Shown: in pieces, positions 1 through 7,844 of the stretch
How the letters are laid out: the number at the start of each line of letters is the position of its first letter
Numbering within the stretch: the stretch's first letter is position 1
Source: Gemmatimonadota bacterium
Lineage (GTDB): Bacteria; Gemmatimonadota; Gemmatimonadetes; Longimicrobiales; Gaopeijiaceae
Length of the DNA stretch: 49,296 nt
NCBI GenBank assembly: GCA_028874985.1
Contig: JAPPGI010000027.1
Location: 1-49,296, forward strand
Reading direction: 5' to 3'
Program-made: the position numbers and the translations under genes
Notes under the pieces: model-generated
Told to the model about the DNA's origin: nothing
Seen by the model: only the letters and a program-made list of their open reading frames with translations
Database searches by the model: none

Positions 1-563
1 ACACTCCGTGTGTCTCCCGGAGGGGCTGGCGGGGGGCTGCGCCCCCTCTGACCCCTGCGTTTCCGGCCCGCGACGGGAGCGGCGGGCGGCGAGGTGCTCC
101 AACCCCCCGAACCCCGTCGCGGGGGCCACGGTCGAGCGTAGCCCCGTCGTGGCCGACGACCCGGCCCGATGTGATCCCTCCGATGGCCCGCCAGCTGGGA
201 ACTTGGCCGTGACCGGCGCGGGCTTGAGGGTTCGGCGCCTTGGGTGGCTCCTTGGGCGACGGGTGGCAGCTATCCGAGCCCCTGCCCCCCCGAGCCCGGC
301 AAACCGCTCTCACGGCCATTCTGGGCGTCTTGGGGGCCGTTTGGCGGAATCCGAGGCCGTAGGATCCACTGTAACGCACGACCTCGACCCCAGGAGGGGT
401 AGGAGTACCCCCGGTTTCGGGCTTCCGGCCAAGGAACTCGACATCCTCGCGGTGGAGGATCGCGGCACCGAAACGGGTGGAGGCGTCGCTCTCGACGGCT
501 GAACGGCTGACTGGTGGCCCGCGGCGGCCCGTGCCCACGACCTGACGGGCGATCCTGTCCCGG

Positions 564-596
564 GGCTCGGCACCCGTTTCGGGCAGGTGCCGAGCC
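564..596. repeat. GC-rich inverted repeat, 11-bp perfect arms
   Basis: GGCTCGGCACC (564-574) is perfectly complementary to GGTGCCGAGCC (586-596) with an 11-nt loop; flanking C and G runs allow a few more pairs. No T-run follows, so it is not a classic terminator. The right flank (595-613), read on the reverse strand, resembles the repeat units at the right edge of the window (49249-49296). Confidence 0.6.
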
Positions 597-667
597 GGGA
601 CATTTCCGTGCCCATGGACATGGCGCGGGGATGCGGTAGAGGGTCCGGGGGATACCCCGGCCAGAGA

Positions 668-686
668 GTTTTTGTGAAACAAAAAC
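668..686. repeat. AT-rich perfect palindrome upstream of the integrase
   Basis: GTTTTTGT, then GAA, then ACAAAAAC: an 8-bp perfect inverted repeat with a 3-nt centre, inside a short AT-rich patch (about 666-697) that stands out from the GC-rich surroundings. It lies about 190 bp upstream of the recombinase start. It could be a binding site for the recombinase or a directionality factor, an attachment-site arm or a hairpin. No function can be proved from sequence alone. Confidence 0.6.
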
Positions 687-874
687 AAATCTCGCTCCTC
701 CACAAACCGCAGAAACCAGCGCCCCCGTGGCGGCTGCCCCGCAAGGCTGATCCTGCGCCTTCCCCCGGACGGCCGACCGTGCCGAAGACGGTCAGCCGAA
801 GACTAGCGGAAAGCCCCCGGCCCCGCGAGCTTTCATCCGCGCAGATCGTGCGGTCCATCACCGAGAGGAATCGA

Positions 875-2038
875 ATGATGGCACGCACGAAACGAAGTCG
901 GCGCTCGTACGGCGCCGGCGAATGGGGCCGGAACCGGGTCAGGATCTTCCCGGACCCGAAGACCGGCAACTTCCAGATTGAGTGGCGCGAGAACGGGCGC
1001 AGGCGCGCCCGGTCGCTGGGTCACCGCGATTGGGTGAGGGCGAAGAAGCAGGCGGACGAGTTCGCCGCGGGCTTCGTCGGCCCGGACCTGAACGGCAAGC
1101 AGGAAGCCGAGCCCGAGCCGCTCAAGCTGGGCGAGCTTTTTGACATCTACGGCGAGGAGGTGACGCCCACCAAGGGCTGGAAGTCTCGGCGGTACGACCG
1201 GACCGCCACGCGCATGTTCCTCCGTTTCTTCGGACGGAACCGCGACCCGGCTACCCTGTCACAGAGGGACTGGGACCGCTTCATCAGGGAGCGGCGGGCG
1301 GGCAGGATCGGTCCGAGCGGCAAGCCGGTGAGCGACCGGATGGTCGAATACGACCTGAAGTTCCTGATCGCGGTGCTCAATTGGGCCGCCCGGTCGAGGG
1401 ACGACCGGGGCCGCCTGCTCTTGGACAGGAACCCGCTCAAGGGGCTCAGGAAGCCCACGGAGAAGAACCCTAACCGGGTGGTGCTCACGGAGGAGGAGTA
1501 TCGGGCGCTGCTCGGAGTCTCCGGTAGGGTGGACTGGCGGTTCAGGGTCGCGCTCGTGCTCGCGCACGAAACCGGCCACCGGATCGGCGCGATCCGCCAG
1601 CTTCGGTGGTCCGACATCTCGTTCGAGGGAGGGATCATCCTATGGCGCGCCGAGCACGACAAGTCGGGGCACGAGCACGTCACGCCCGTCACCGCCGAAG
1701 CGCTCGAAGTTCTCGAAGAGGCGTGGAGGCGCAACCCCGGACCCGGGGAAGCTCCGGTGATGCCCGCGCCCAAGAGTCCGTCGAAGTGCATGGGATCCGC
1801 GCTGGCGCAAGGGTGGTGGGTCAGGGCCGAGAGGCTGGCGGGGCTGGAGCCCAAGCCGGGAAGGGGCTGGCACTCGCTTCGGCGGAAGTTCGCCAGCGAC
1901 CTGATGGACCAGCCGCTCAAGGTGCTGTGTGAGCTGGGCGGCTGGAAGACGGCCAAGACGGTGCTTCAGTGTTATCAGAAGGCCGACGAAGGACAGCTTC
2001 GGAAGGCGCTGGAAGCCCGCAGACGGTCTTGCGGCTAG
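875..2038 (+). CDS. Tyrosine recombinase / integrase
   Basis: Site-specific tyrosine recombinase of 387 aa. The catalytic set can be read directly: R236 (GHRIGA), K263 (HDKSGH), H333 and R336 in HSLRR, W357 (GGWK, at the place of the second catalytic His; Trp is a known alternative) and nucleophile Y367 (QCYQ). Residues 1-75 form a basic, AP2-like arm-binding region (MMARTKRSRR; IEWRENG), and 80-190 look like the SAM-like core-binding domain. I chose the ATG at 875 because GAGAGGAA lies 4 nt before it; an upstream in-frame start at 587 would add about 96 residues of non-protein-like sequence. The gene ends about 70 bp before a beta-propeller pseudogene whose 5' part is missing, so it probably sits at the edge of the element it mobilises. 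No excisionase or other phage gene is visible. Confidence 0.9.
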   Translation: MMARTKRSRRSYGAGEWGRNRVRIFPDPKTGNFQIEWRENGRRRARSLGHRDWVRAKKQADEFAAGFVGPDLNGKQEAEPEPLKLGELFDIYGEEVTPTKGWKSRRYDRTATRMFLRFFGRNRDPATLSQRDWDRFIRERRAGRIGPSGKPVSDRMVEYDLKFLIAVLNWAARSRDDRGRLLLDRNPLKGLRKPTEKNPNRVVLTEEEYRALLGVSGRVDWRFRVALVLAHETGHRIGAIRQLRWSDISFEGGIILWRAEHDKSGHEHVTPVTAEALEVLEEAWRRNPGPGEAPVMPAPKSPSKCMGSALAQGWWVRAERLAGLEPKPGRGWHSLRRKFASDLMDQPLKVLCELGGWKTAKTVLQCYQKADEGQLRKALEARRRSCG

Positions 2039-2110
2039 ATCCGCAATCGGCGGGAGCCAAACGGCTGGAATCCTCCCGTCCAACCTCGTAAGTTCAACAT
2101 CCATAGGCAG

Positions 2111-2993
2111 ATGAGAACTTACTCCCGTCCGCCGGACGGTCGGCTGGTCGTCCGCGATCCCGGAAACCAGCGGCTCGAGGTCTTCGTTCCCGGGACCGGG
2201 GAGACGGAACAGTGGGGGTACGTCGTGGGCGGCCTGCACTCGTTGTCTCCACTGTACACCGACGCTGGCGGCCGGACCTTTCTCCACACCCGGGACTACT
2301 CGCGGGAGGGCTTCGCCATGCACCTTGTCGTGTTCGGACCGGAAGGAACGCAAATCGACACGCTCCCGGTGCCATCGGACACCTATGAGCCCCCGCTCCT
2401 AGAGGGCGAGGAAGGAGGCATCTCGGCAAGTCATCCTGTGCCCTTCAGTCCCGAGCTGTTGTGGACGGTCCACCCCCAGCGGCCGTTTTCTCACCGGTTT
2501 CTCCTCCGACTACCGGATCGACCTCGCCCGGGACGACGGCGTGCTCAGAGTCGAGCGGGCCGCCGATCCCGTTCCGGTGCACGACGAGGAGTGCGCATAC
2601 GAGCGTGCGGTGGTGGTGGAGTACATGCGGCGCATGATCCCGGACTGGACCTGGAACGGGCCGCCGATACCGGAGCACAAGCCGTTCTTCCACGAACTGC
2701 TGGCAGGCCGGGACGGACGCATCTGGGTGAGGCTGGCGACCGAGGCGCATCCGGTCGAGAACGAGGATCACGACCCGGAGGATCCCTCTTCGATGCCGGT
2801 GGACTGGAGAGAACCGCTACGCTACGACGTCTTCGAACCCGACGGGACCTATCTCGGAGTCGTGGCGCCGCCGGAGGATTTCACGCACTGGGTGGAACCG
2901 GTCTTCGATGGGGACCACGTGTGGGCGGTGACCCGCGATGAGCTGGGCATCCAGCGGGTGGTGCGGTACCGGATCGAGGCGGGCGGGGGGTGA
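2111..2993 (+). pseudogene. Decapitated and frameshifted 6-bladed beta-propeller lipoprotein
   Basis: Paralogue of the two intact genes at 3998 and 5309. Homology to them starts abruptly around 2125 (PPDGRLVVRDPGNQR), so the signal peptide and roughly the first 130 residues are gone. A second lesion lies at the C-run 2473-2477: five Cs here against four at the matching place in the paralogue at 5309, shifting the frame. Removing one C restores HPSGRFLTGFSSDYR and continuous homology to the stop at 2993 (RYRIEAGGG). The loss of the 5' end coincides with the 3' flank of the recombinase gene, consistent with disruption by integration or recombination. It is not expected to make a functional protein. 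Confidence 0.85.
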
Positions 2994-3045
2994 CGGAACG
3001 ATTCGAAGGTGTGTGGACATACGCGAAACGGGCGGACACGGAGCC

Positions 3046-3576
3046 ATGCGCCCCCCTGCCGGCGCGGAGAAGGTCCGCGACCTCATGCGGCGCCTCGGGA
3101 ACGCCGCCCGCGGGGAAGGCAGGATATACCTGGTCGGGGGAAGTTCGGCGGTGCTTGTGGGGTGGAGGGAGAGCACGGTGGACATCGACCTCAAGCTCGA
3201 CCCCGAACCGCCCGGCGTGTTCGCCGCGATCGCGCGAGCGAAGGACGCGCTCGACGTCAACATCGAGCTCGCCGCTCCCGACGACTTCATTCCCGCGCTT
3301 CCAGGCTGGCGGGAGCGGAGCCGGTTCATCGCCAGGCACGGCCGCGTCGACTACTATCACTACGACTTCCATGCGCAGGCTCTCGCGAAGATCGAGCGCG
3401 GACATGAACTCGACCTTCTCGATGTCGGCGAGATGGCGCGCCGAAGGCTGATTCGGCCGGAGCGATTGGCGGAACTGTTCGAGGCCATCCAACCGGGTCT
3501 CGAACGCTACCCTGCGATTGATCCGCCGAGCTTTCGGGAGAAGGTGAGGCGGGAGATCATGGAGATGCGGTCATGA
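3046..3576 (+). CDS. Nucleotidyltransferase-fold protein (DUF6036/AbiEii-like)
   Basis: 176 aa. The N-terminal half carries the polymerase-beta-type nucleotidyltransferase signature: G31-G32-S33 on the first helix and D46-I-D48 (STVDIDLKLD). A third acidic residue could come from the DVNIEL strand. Length and arrangement resemble DUF6036 and AbiEii-type NTases, many of which act in toxin-antitoxin or abortive-infection modules by modifying tRNA or a partner protein. I chose the ATG at 3046 (CGGAG a few bases upstream) over a longer frame from 2938, which would overlap the preceding pseudogene. The stop overlaps the next start (ATGA), so the pair is translationally coupled. Whether this enzyme is toxin, antitoxin or housekeeping cannot be told; the fold assignment is fairly secure. 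Confidence 0.75.
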   Translation: MRPPAGAEKVRDLMRRLGNAARGEGRIYLVGGSSAVLVGWRESTVDIDLKLDPEPPGVFAAIARAKDALDVNIELAAPDDFIPALPGWRERSRFIARHGRVDYYHYDFHAQALAKIERGHELDLLDVGEMARRRLIRPERLAELFEAIQPGLERYPAIDPPSFREKVRREIMEMRS

Positions 3577-3929
3577 CATCCACGGAGAATGCGGTGGCCG
3601 GCCGCGCGGCGACGGGTGGCGCGGCCGTTCCCGGGGATCTCCCGGGCGCGGACCTCGTCGCCAGGGGGATCCGGGCGCTGCGCAACGGAGAGACGACTGT
3701 CGAAGCGCTCCTGGTCTCCGTGGGAGCGCCGCGGTTGCGGGCGGCGGGGCTGGACATTCCTCCCGGCCCACCGCTGCCGCACCCTCCCGAAATCTCGCTC
3801 TACCTCGCCATCGGCGCCGACGATCCCCGGGACGCGCATTCGCGCTACAATGCACTCATCCGCCGGCTGGTGAGTTTCGAGCGGGCGCTGGAGCGGCGGG
3901 TTCGCGCGGAATCGCCGGCCGGCTCGTAG
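3573..3929 (+). CDS. Hypothetical protein coupled to the nucleotidyltransferase
   Basis: 118 aa, starting in an ATGA overlap with the nucleotidyltransferase gene. I recognise no domain. It is predicted soluble, with no signal peptide or membrane segment. An N-terminal low-complexity Ala/Gly stretch (residues 1-25) is followed by an Ala/Leu-rich helical part (ADLVARGIRALRNGETTVEA) and a C-terminal amphipathic helix rich in Arg (IRRLVSFERALERRVR). There is no HEPN R-x4-6-H motif, so it is not an obvious MNT/HEPN partner. Strict coupling suggests it works with, or controls, the upstream enzyme. Confidence 0.6.
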   Translation: MTSTENAVAGRAATGGAAVPGDLPGADLVARGIRALRNGETTVEALLVSVGAPRLRAAGLDIPPGPPLPHPPEISLYLAIGADDPRDAHSRYNALIRRLVSFERALERRVRAESPAGS

Positions 3930-3997
3930 CGGCGAACCCGGAAAGGTCAACCACGGTTGCCGGAGTGTGAATCACCTCGTAATGGGAGGATCGGACG

Positions 3998-5251
3998 ATG
4001 AGAACATGTCTGCTGCTGTTGACGACGCCGTTCATTCCAGCGGCGTGTGGAACCGACGCGGGTCCCGCACCCGCCGGGCCGGAGGCGGTCGTCGACACCA
4101 TCGGCGACACCACTGTCGTCCGAACCCTGTCCGGGAGCCTCTGGGAGGGCGAAGCCACGCTGGTTCCGGAGATCTCGGTCGGCGAACTCGACGGGGCCGA
4201 GGAGTATCTCTTCGGCAGCATCTCGTCGATCGCCGTGAACGACAAGTGGGATCTCCACGTGTTGGACGGGCAGGCCCAGCACGTTCGGGTCTTCGACTCG
4301 GACGGGGGATACGTGGAGACGCTGGGCGGACGGGGAGAGGGGCCGGGCGAGTTCGGATACGCCGAGGCCGTCGCCCTTCTTCCGGACGGCCGCCTGGTGG
4401 TCCGCGATTCCCGCAACAACCGTATTTCGGTATTCGGTCCCGATCCCGGACAGACGGACCAATGGGGATTCGATGCGGGCAACTCCGGCTCGGACCTCCC
4501 GCTCCACACCGACGTGCAGGGCCGTACCTATCTGACAACCCGCGATCTGTCGAGCACCGATTGGGTCATGCACATCATCGTGCTGGGGCCGGACGGGACG
4601 CACCTCGACACGCTTCCGGAACCCTCGAGCCCCGTTGAGCGACCCATGCTGACGGCCGAGCACGCCGCCGAGTGGGGAACCAGCAGTACGAGCGCGCACG
4701 TACCCTTCAGCCCGGTGTTCCAGTGGACCGTTCACCCCGGCGGCCGCTTCATCTCCGGTCTGCCCTCCGAGTACCGGATCAACGTCCTCCACGATGACGG
4801 CGTGCTCCGAATCGAGCGCACCACAACTCCGGCGCCGATCCATGACGAGGAGCGCACCCGGGCGCGCGAACGCGTCGAGCGCAGCATGCGGAACACGGAC
4901 CCGGACTGGAGCTGGGACGGCCCGCCGATCCCGGAACACAAGCCGTTCTACCGGGAGCTGCTGGCCGGGCGGGATGGAAGGATCTGGGTAAGGCTGGCGA
5001 CCGAGGGACACCCCGTCGAGAACGGGAACCAGGACCCGGAGAATCCCCGTTCGGAGCCCGTGACCTGGGAAGAGTCGCTGCGCTACGACGTCTTCGAACC
5101 CGACGGGACGTATCTCGGGGTCGTGGTGCCGCCGTACGGATTCTCGCCCTTCGTTCAACCGGTCTTCGACGGGGACCATGTGTGGGGCGTGACCCGGGAC
5201 GAACTGGGGGTGGAGCGGGTGGTGCGGTTCCGGATCGAGGTGGGGCATTGA
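3998..5251 (+). CDS. 6-bladed beta-propeller lipoprotein
   Basis: 417 aa. A short hydrophobic signal ends in PAAC (Cys17), a slightly weak lipobox, so it is probably an exported lipoprotein. The body repeats beta-propeller blades (DLHVLDGQAQHVRVFDSDG; GRLVVRDSRNNRISVFG), each a short NHL-like sheet, with the GGRGEGPGEF loop typical of the DUF5128-type 6-bladed propeller family in Gemmatimonadota and Bacteroidota. No catalytic residues are evident; such proteins are generally thought to bind ligands or proteins at the cell surface. It is a close paralogue of the gene at 5309 and of the pseudogene at 2111, all in the same direction, so this is a tandem duplication. The start is the first in-frame ATG, preceded by GGGAGGATCGGACG. 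Confidence 0.85.
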   Translation: MRTCLLLLTTPFIPAACGTDAGPAPAGPEAVVDTIGDTTVVRTLSGSLWEGEATLVPEISVGELDGAEEYLFGSISSIAVNDKWDLHVLDGQAQHVRVFDSDGGYVETLGGRGEGPGEFGYAEAVALLPDGRLVVRDSRNNRISVFGPDPGQTDQWGFDAGNSGSDLPLHTDVQGRTYLTTRDLSSTDWVMHIIVLGPDGTHLDTLPEPSSPVERPMLTAEHAAEWGTSSTSAHVPFSPVFQWTVHPGGRFISGLPSEYRINVLHDDGVLRIERTTTPAPIHDEERTRARERVERSMRNTDPDWSWDGPPIPEHKPFYRELLAGRDGRIWVRLATEGHPVENGNQDPENPRSEPVTWEESLRYDVFEPDGTYLGVVVPPYGFSPFVQPVFDGDHVWGVTRDELGVERVVRFRIEVGH

Positions 5252-5308
5252 CTCCGTTCGAGCGACAGGACCACGGGACCCGGTGATTCCGGGGGAGAGG
5301 ATCGAAGG

Positions 5309-6559
5309 ATGAGAAGCAATCTTCTGCGATTTGGCGGGGCGGCATGCATGATCGCCCTCGCTGGCTGTGGAACCGAAGCGGGGCCTTCCGCCGCCGGGCC
5401 GGAGGTCTTCATCGACACCATCGGCGACACCACGATCGTCCGCACACTGGCCGGAAGTGTCTGGGAAGGAGAGGCCAGCCTGGTTCCGGAGATCTCGATC
5501 GGCGAACTCGACGGCCCGGAGGAGTACCTCTTCGGCAGGATCTTCTCGATCGCGGCGGACGATGACCTGAACGTGTACGTGTTCGACCACCAGGCCCAGC
5601 AGGTGCGCGTCTTCGACTCGCTGGGGACATACGTGGAGACGCTGGGCGGACCTGGCGAGGGACCGGGCGAGTTCAGCCGCGCCGAGGCCATCGCGCTGCT
5701 GCCGGACGGCCGGCTGGCGGTGCGCGATCCCGGCAACCAGCGCGTCCAGATCTTCGGTCCCGGGGCCGGTGAGACGGACCAGTGGGGATACAAGGTGGGC
5801 GGCCTGTACTCGGCGTCACCTCTGTACACGGACGTGAACGGGCGCACGTTTCTGCACACCAGCGATCTGTCCCGGGACGACTTCGTCATGCACCTCATCG
5901 TGTTCGGGCCCGACGGGGCGCAGGTCGACACGCTCCCCGAACCGTCGAGCGAGTATGAAGCCCCCATGCTGACGGCCGAGAACCGCGGGGCGACAACCTT
6001 GTTCGTGCCCTTCAGCCCCGTGTTGCAGTGGACGGTGCACCCCAGCGGCCATTTCCTTGCCGGTCTGCCCTCGGAGTACCGGGTCGACCTCGCCAGGGAC
6101 GACGGCGTGCTTCGAATCGAGCGCTCCGCCGACCCCATCCCGGTGCTCGACGGGGAGCGCGACCACGAACGCGAGCGGATCGAGCGCCGCATGCGGGAGA
6201 GGGACCCGAACTGGAGCTGGAACGGTCCGCCGATCCCGGACCACAAGCCGTTCTACAAGGAGCTGCTCGCGGGACGGGGCGGACGCATCTGGGTGAGGGT
6301 GACGACCGAGGGGTACGAGGCCGAAAACGAGTACCACGACCCGGAGGATCCCACTTCGATGCCGGTCGTCTGGAGGGAGTCGGTCCGCTACGACGTCTTC
6401 GAGCCGGACGGGACCTACCTGGGGGTCGTGGTGCCGCCGGACGAATTCACGCCCTACGTGGAACCGGTCTTCGACGGCGACCATGTCTGGGCCGTGACCC
6501 GGGACGAATTGGGGGTGGAGCGGGTGGTGCGGTTCCGGATCGTGACGGGTGGGGGTTGA
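5309..6559 (+). CDS. 6-bladed beta-propeller lipoprotein (tandem paralogue)
   Basis: 416 aa with a clear lipoprotein signal: basic N-terminus, hydrophobic core and lipobox LAGC (Cys20). The blade pattern and the GGPGEGPGEF loop match the gene at 3998 almost throughout (for example TIGDTT near residue 39, and the C-terminal ending DELGVERVVRFRI). The start is supported by GGGGGAGAGGATCGAAGG just upstream. It lies 57 bp after its neighbour and is probably co-transcribed. It preserves the reading frame that is broken in the 2111 copy and therefore served as reference for placing that lesion. Function beyond a surface propeller scaffold is unknown. Confidence 0.87.
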   Translation: MRSNLLRFGGAACMIALAGCGTEAGPSAAGPEVFIDTIGDTTIVRTLAGSVWEGEASLVPEISIGELDGPEEYLFGRIFSIAADDDLNVYVFDHQAQQVRVFDSLGTYVETLGGPGEGPGEFSRAEAIALLPDGRLAVRDPGNQRVQIFGPGAGETDQWGYKVGGLYSASPLYTDVNGRTFLHTSDLSRDDFVMHLIVFGPDGAQVDTLPEPSSEYEAPMLTAENRGATTLFVPFSPVLQWTVHPSGHFLAGLPSEYRVDLARDDGVLRIERSADPIPVLDGERDHERERIERRMRERDPNWSWNGPPIPDHKPFYKELLAGRGGRIWVRVTTEGYEAENEYHDPEDPTSMPVVWRESVRYDVFEPDGTYLGVVVPPDEFTPYVEPVFDGDHVWAVTRDELGVERVVRFRIVTGGG

Positions 6560-6692
6560 AGTGGCCGAGACTGGCGGCTGAGCAGGGCGATTCCCCCGCG
6601 AAGGAGAGCGGTGGAAGAGGGCGAAGGAATCCGGGGTCCGGATTGAAGACAGGGGCACAATGACAACTTCGGTTGCCATTTTGGCAGGAGGT

Positions 6693-7739
6693 TCACTCTT
6701 GTCCTCCCCAACTCCGTATCAGCACGATTCGAACGTGCATCGGCTCTCGACCTGGCAGCGGGACCTCCCTTTCCTCCCCCTCGTGAGCGCCGAGCAGCGC
6801 ATGGCCGATGGCCGAGTCGCGCGAGACCTCCCCCTTGTCCCAGTCGGGCTCGCCGCCCACGACCATTCGGACGATGATCTCCCGGGACTCAAAATCGTAG
6901 ACCCAAACCCTGTCGCCCACTGCGACGCGGCGCGCGGGCTTCGGGTCCGGGGGGTCCGGCGGCCAGCGAACCGAGCTGAGCTGGCCGCGGACAAAGCCCA
7001 GCGCCCTCCTTCGGTCGGCTGGGACGCCAACGGTCTCCTCCATTTCGCGTAGGAAACGGCGGATAACCTCGCGTCCCGCCACGGAACGGCGCCACGCCCC
7101 GCGAGCTTCGGCCGGAAAGCGCCGGTCCCTGTAGTCCAGCTCGGCCTGGCGGAATGCCTCCCCCGGCTTGACGGTGTGGAACGACAGGTATGTGTCGAGG
7201 GCTTCGGCTACGTCTTCCCTCGCGTCGTCCACGATGTGGCAACGGGCGAATTCCCGATTGCGGATGCTCCCTCGGCCCGCCGGAAAATGGAATCTCCAGC
7301 GGCGACCGTCCTCCGAGACCGCCAGCTGGATGGCCTGGGTGGAGCAGTCGTCGAAGGGGTGGTCGCACGGGGCGGCCGCCGATCCCGGGAGCGCCCCGAT
7401 CCTGACGAGGATCCGCGGATGGTCCGGAGGATGGCAGAGGGCGAAGTCGACCGCACCGGCCGGGGTCTCGAAGCCGGGCGTCACCACTGATCGATCCTCC
7501 ACATTCCATCCGAGGTGCCGCAGGAGAGGGAGGAGGACGCCATCCGCGATGTCGGTCCGAGCCGTGAAGCTCCCCCGATCGAGATCACCCGCCAGTACGC
7601 GCAGCCTCCCGGCAAGGGACTCGATGCGCCACTGGCGGTCGAAGAGGGGCAGCCCGCCGGCCGGGTCGTCCACGGGGCAGGGCTCCTCGTCACGGTCATG
7701 CGGTCTGTCCGTGTCCACGATGCTGCGGGTGTCCTCCAT
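6693..7739 (-). CDS. HsdR-N-like fold fused to GreA/GreB C-terminal domain
   Basis: 348 aa, no signal peptide. Residues about 60-140 resemble the N-terminal PD-(D/E)xK fold of type I restriction subunit R (VLLPLLRHLGWNVEDR, then VDFALCHP), but the strand that should carry E-x-K reads ILVRIGAL, so the catalytic Glu and Lys are missing and nuclease activity is unlikely. Residues about 265-345 match the GreA/GreB C-terminal FKBP-like domain (VGDRVWVYDF, SRDSAIGHALLGAHEGEE, VRIVLI). That domain docks on the RNA polymerase secondary channel rim in Gre factors; the Gre coiled-coil that stimulates cleavage is absent. The protein may therefore contact RNA polymerase without cleaving DNA. It lies 105 bp downstream of the gene at 7845-9266 on the same strand. 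The domain calls are by eye; the Gre part is the more secure. Confidence 0.65.
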   Translation of the reverse strand: MEDTRSIVDTDRPHDRDEEPCPVDDPAGGLPLFDRQWRIESLAGRLRVLAGDLDRGSFTARTDIADGVLLPLLRHLGWNVEDRSVVTPGFETPAGAVDFALCHPPDHPRILVRIGALPGSAAAPCDHPFDDCSTQAIQLAVSEDGRRWRFHFPAGRGSIRNREFARCHIVDDAREDVAEALDTYLSFHTVKPGEAFRQAELDYRDRRFPAEARGAWRRSVAGREVIRRFLREMEETVGVPADRRRALGFVRGQLSSVRWPPDPPDPKPARRVAVGDRVWVYDFESREIIVRMVVGGEPDWDKGEVSRDSAIGHALLGAHEGEEREVPLPGREPMHVRIVLIRSWGGQE

Positions 7740-7844
7740 CGCGTGAACGATCCCGGTGTGAAGCCCCTACGACAATCGGGACGGCTCGGCGCCGGGTCAA
7801 ACGCGGCACGCCGGCCGGTCGAGGTTTGCGGGGCCCTAGCTCCG

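Larger units (their letters stand above)
1..874. other. Region without a credible gene, upstream of the integrase
   Basis: No reading frame here has a protein-like composition; the open frames are Arg/Pro/Gly-rich, as expected for non-coding high-GC DNA. The stretch carries two inverted repeats annotated separately (564-596 and 668-686). Because it lies between the window edge and a tyrosine recombinase, it may be part of an integrated element whose other end is outside the window. Confidence 0.5.

Noticed and set aside
587-874. N-terminal extension of the integrase by about 96 residues
   Set aside because: The added sequence is not protein-like, and a good ribosome binding site precedes the ATG at 875.
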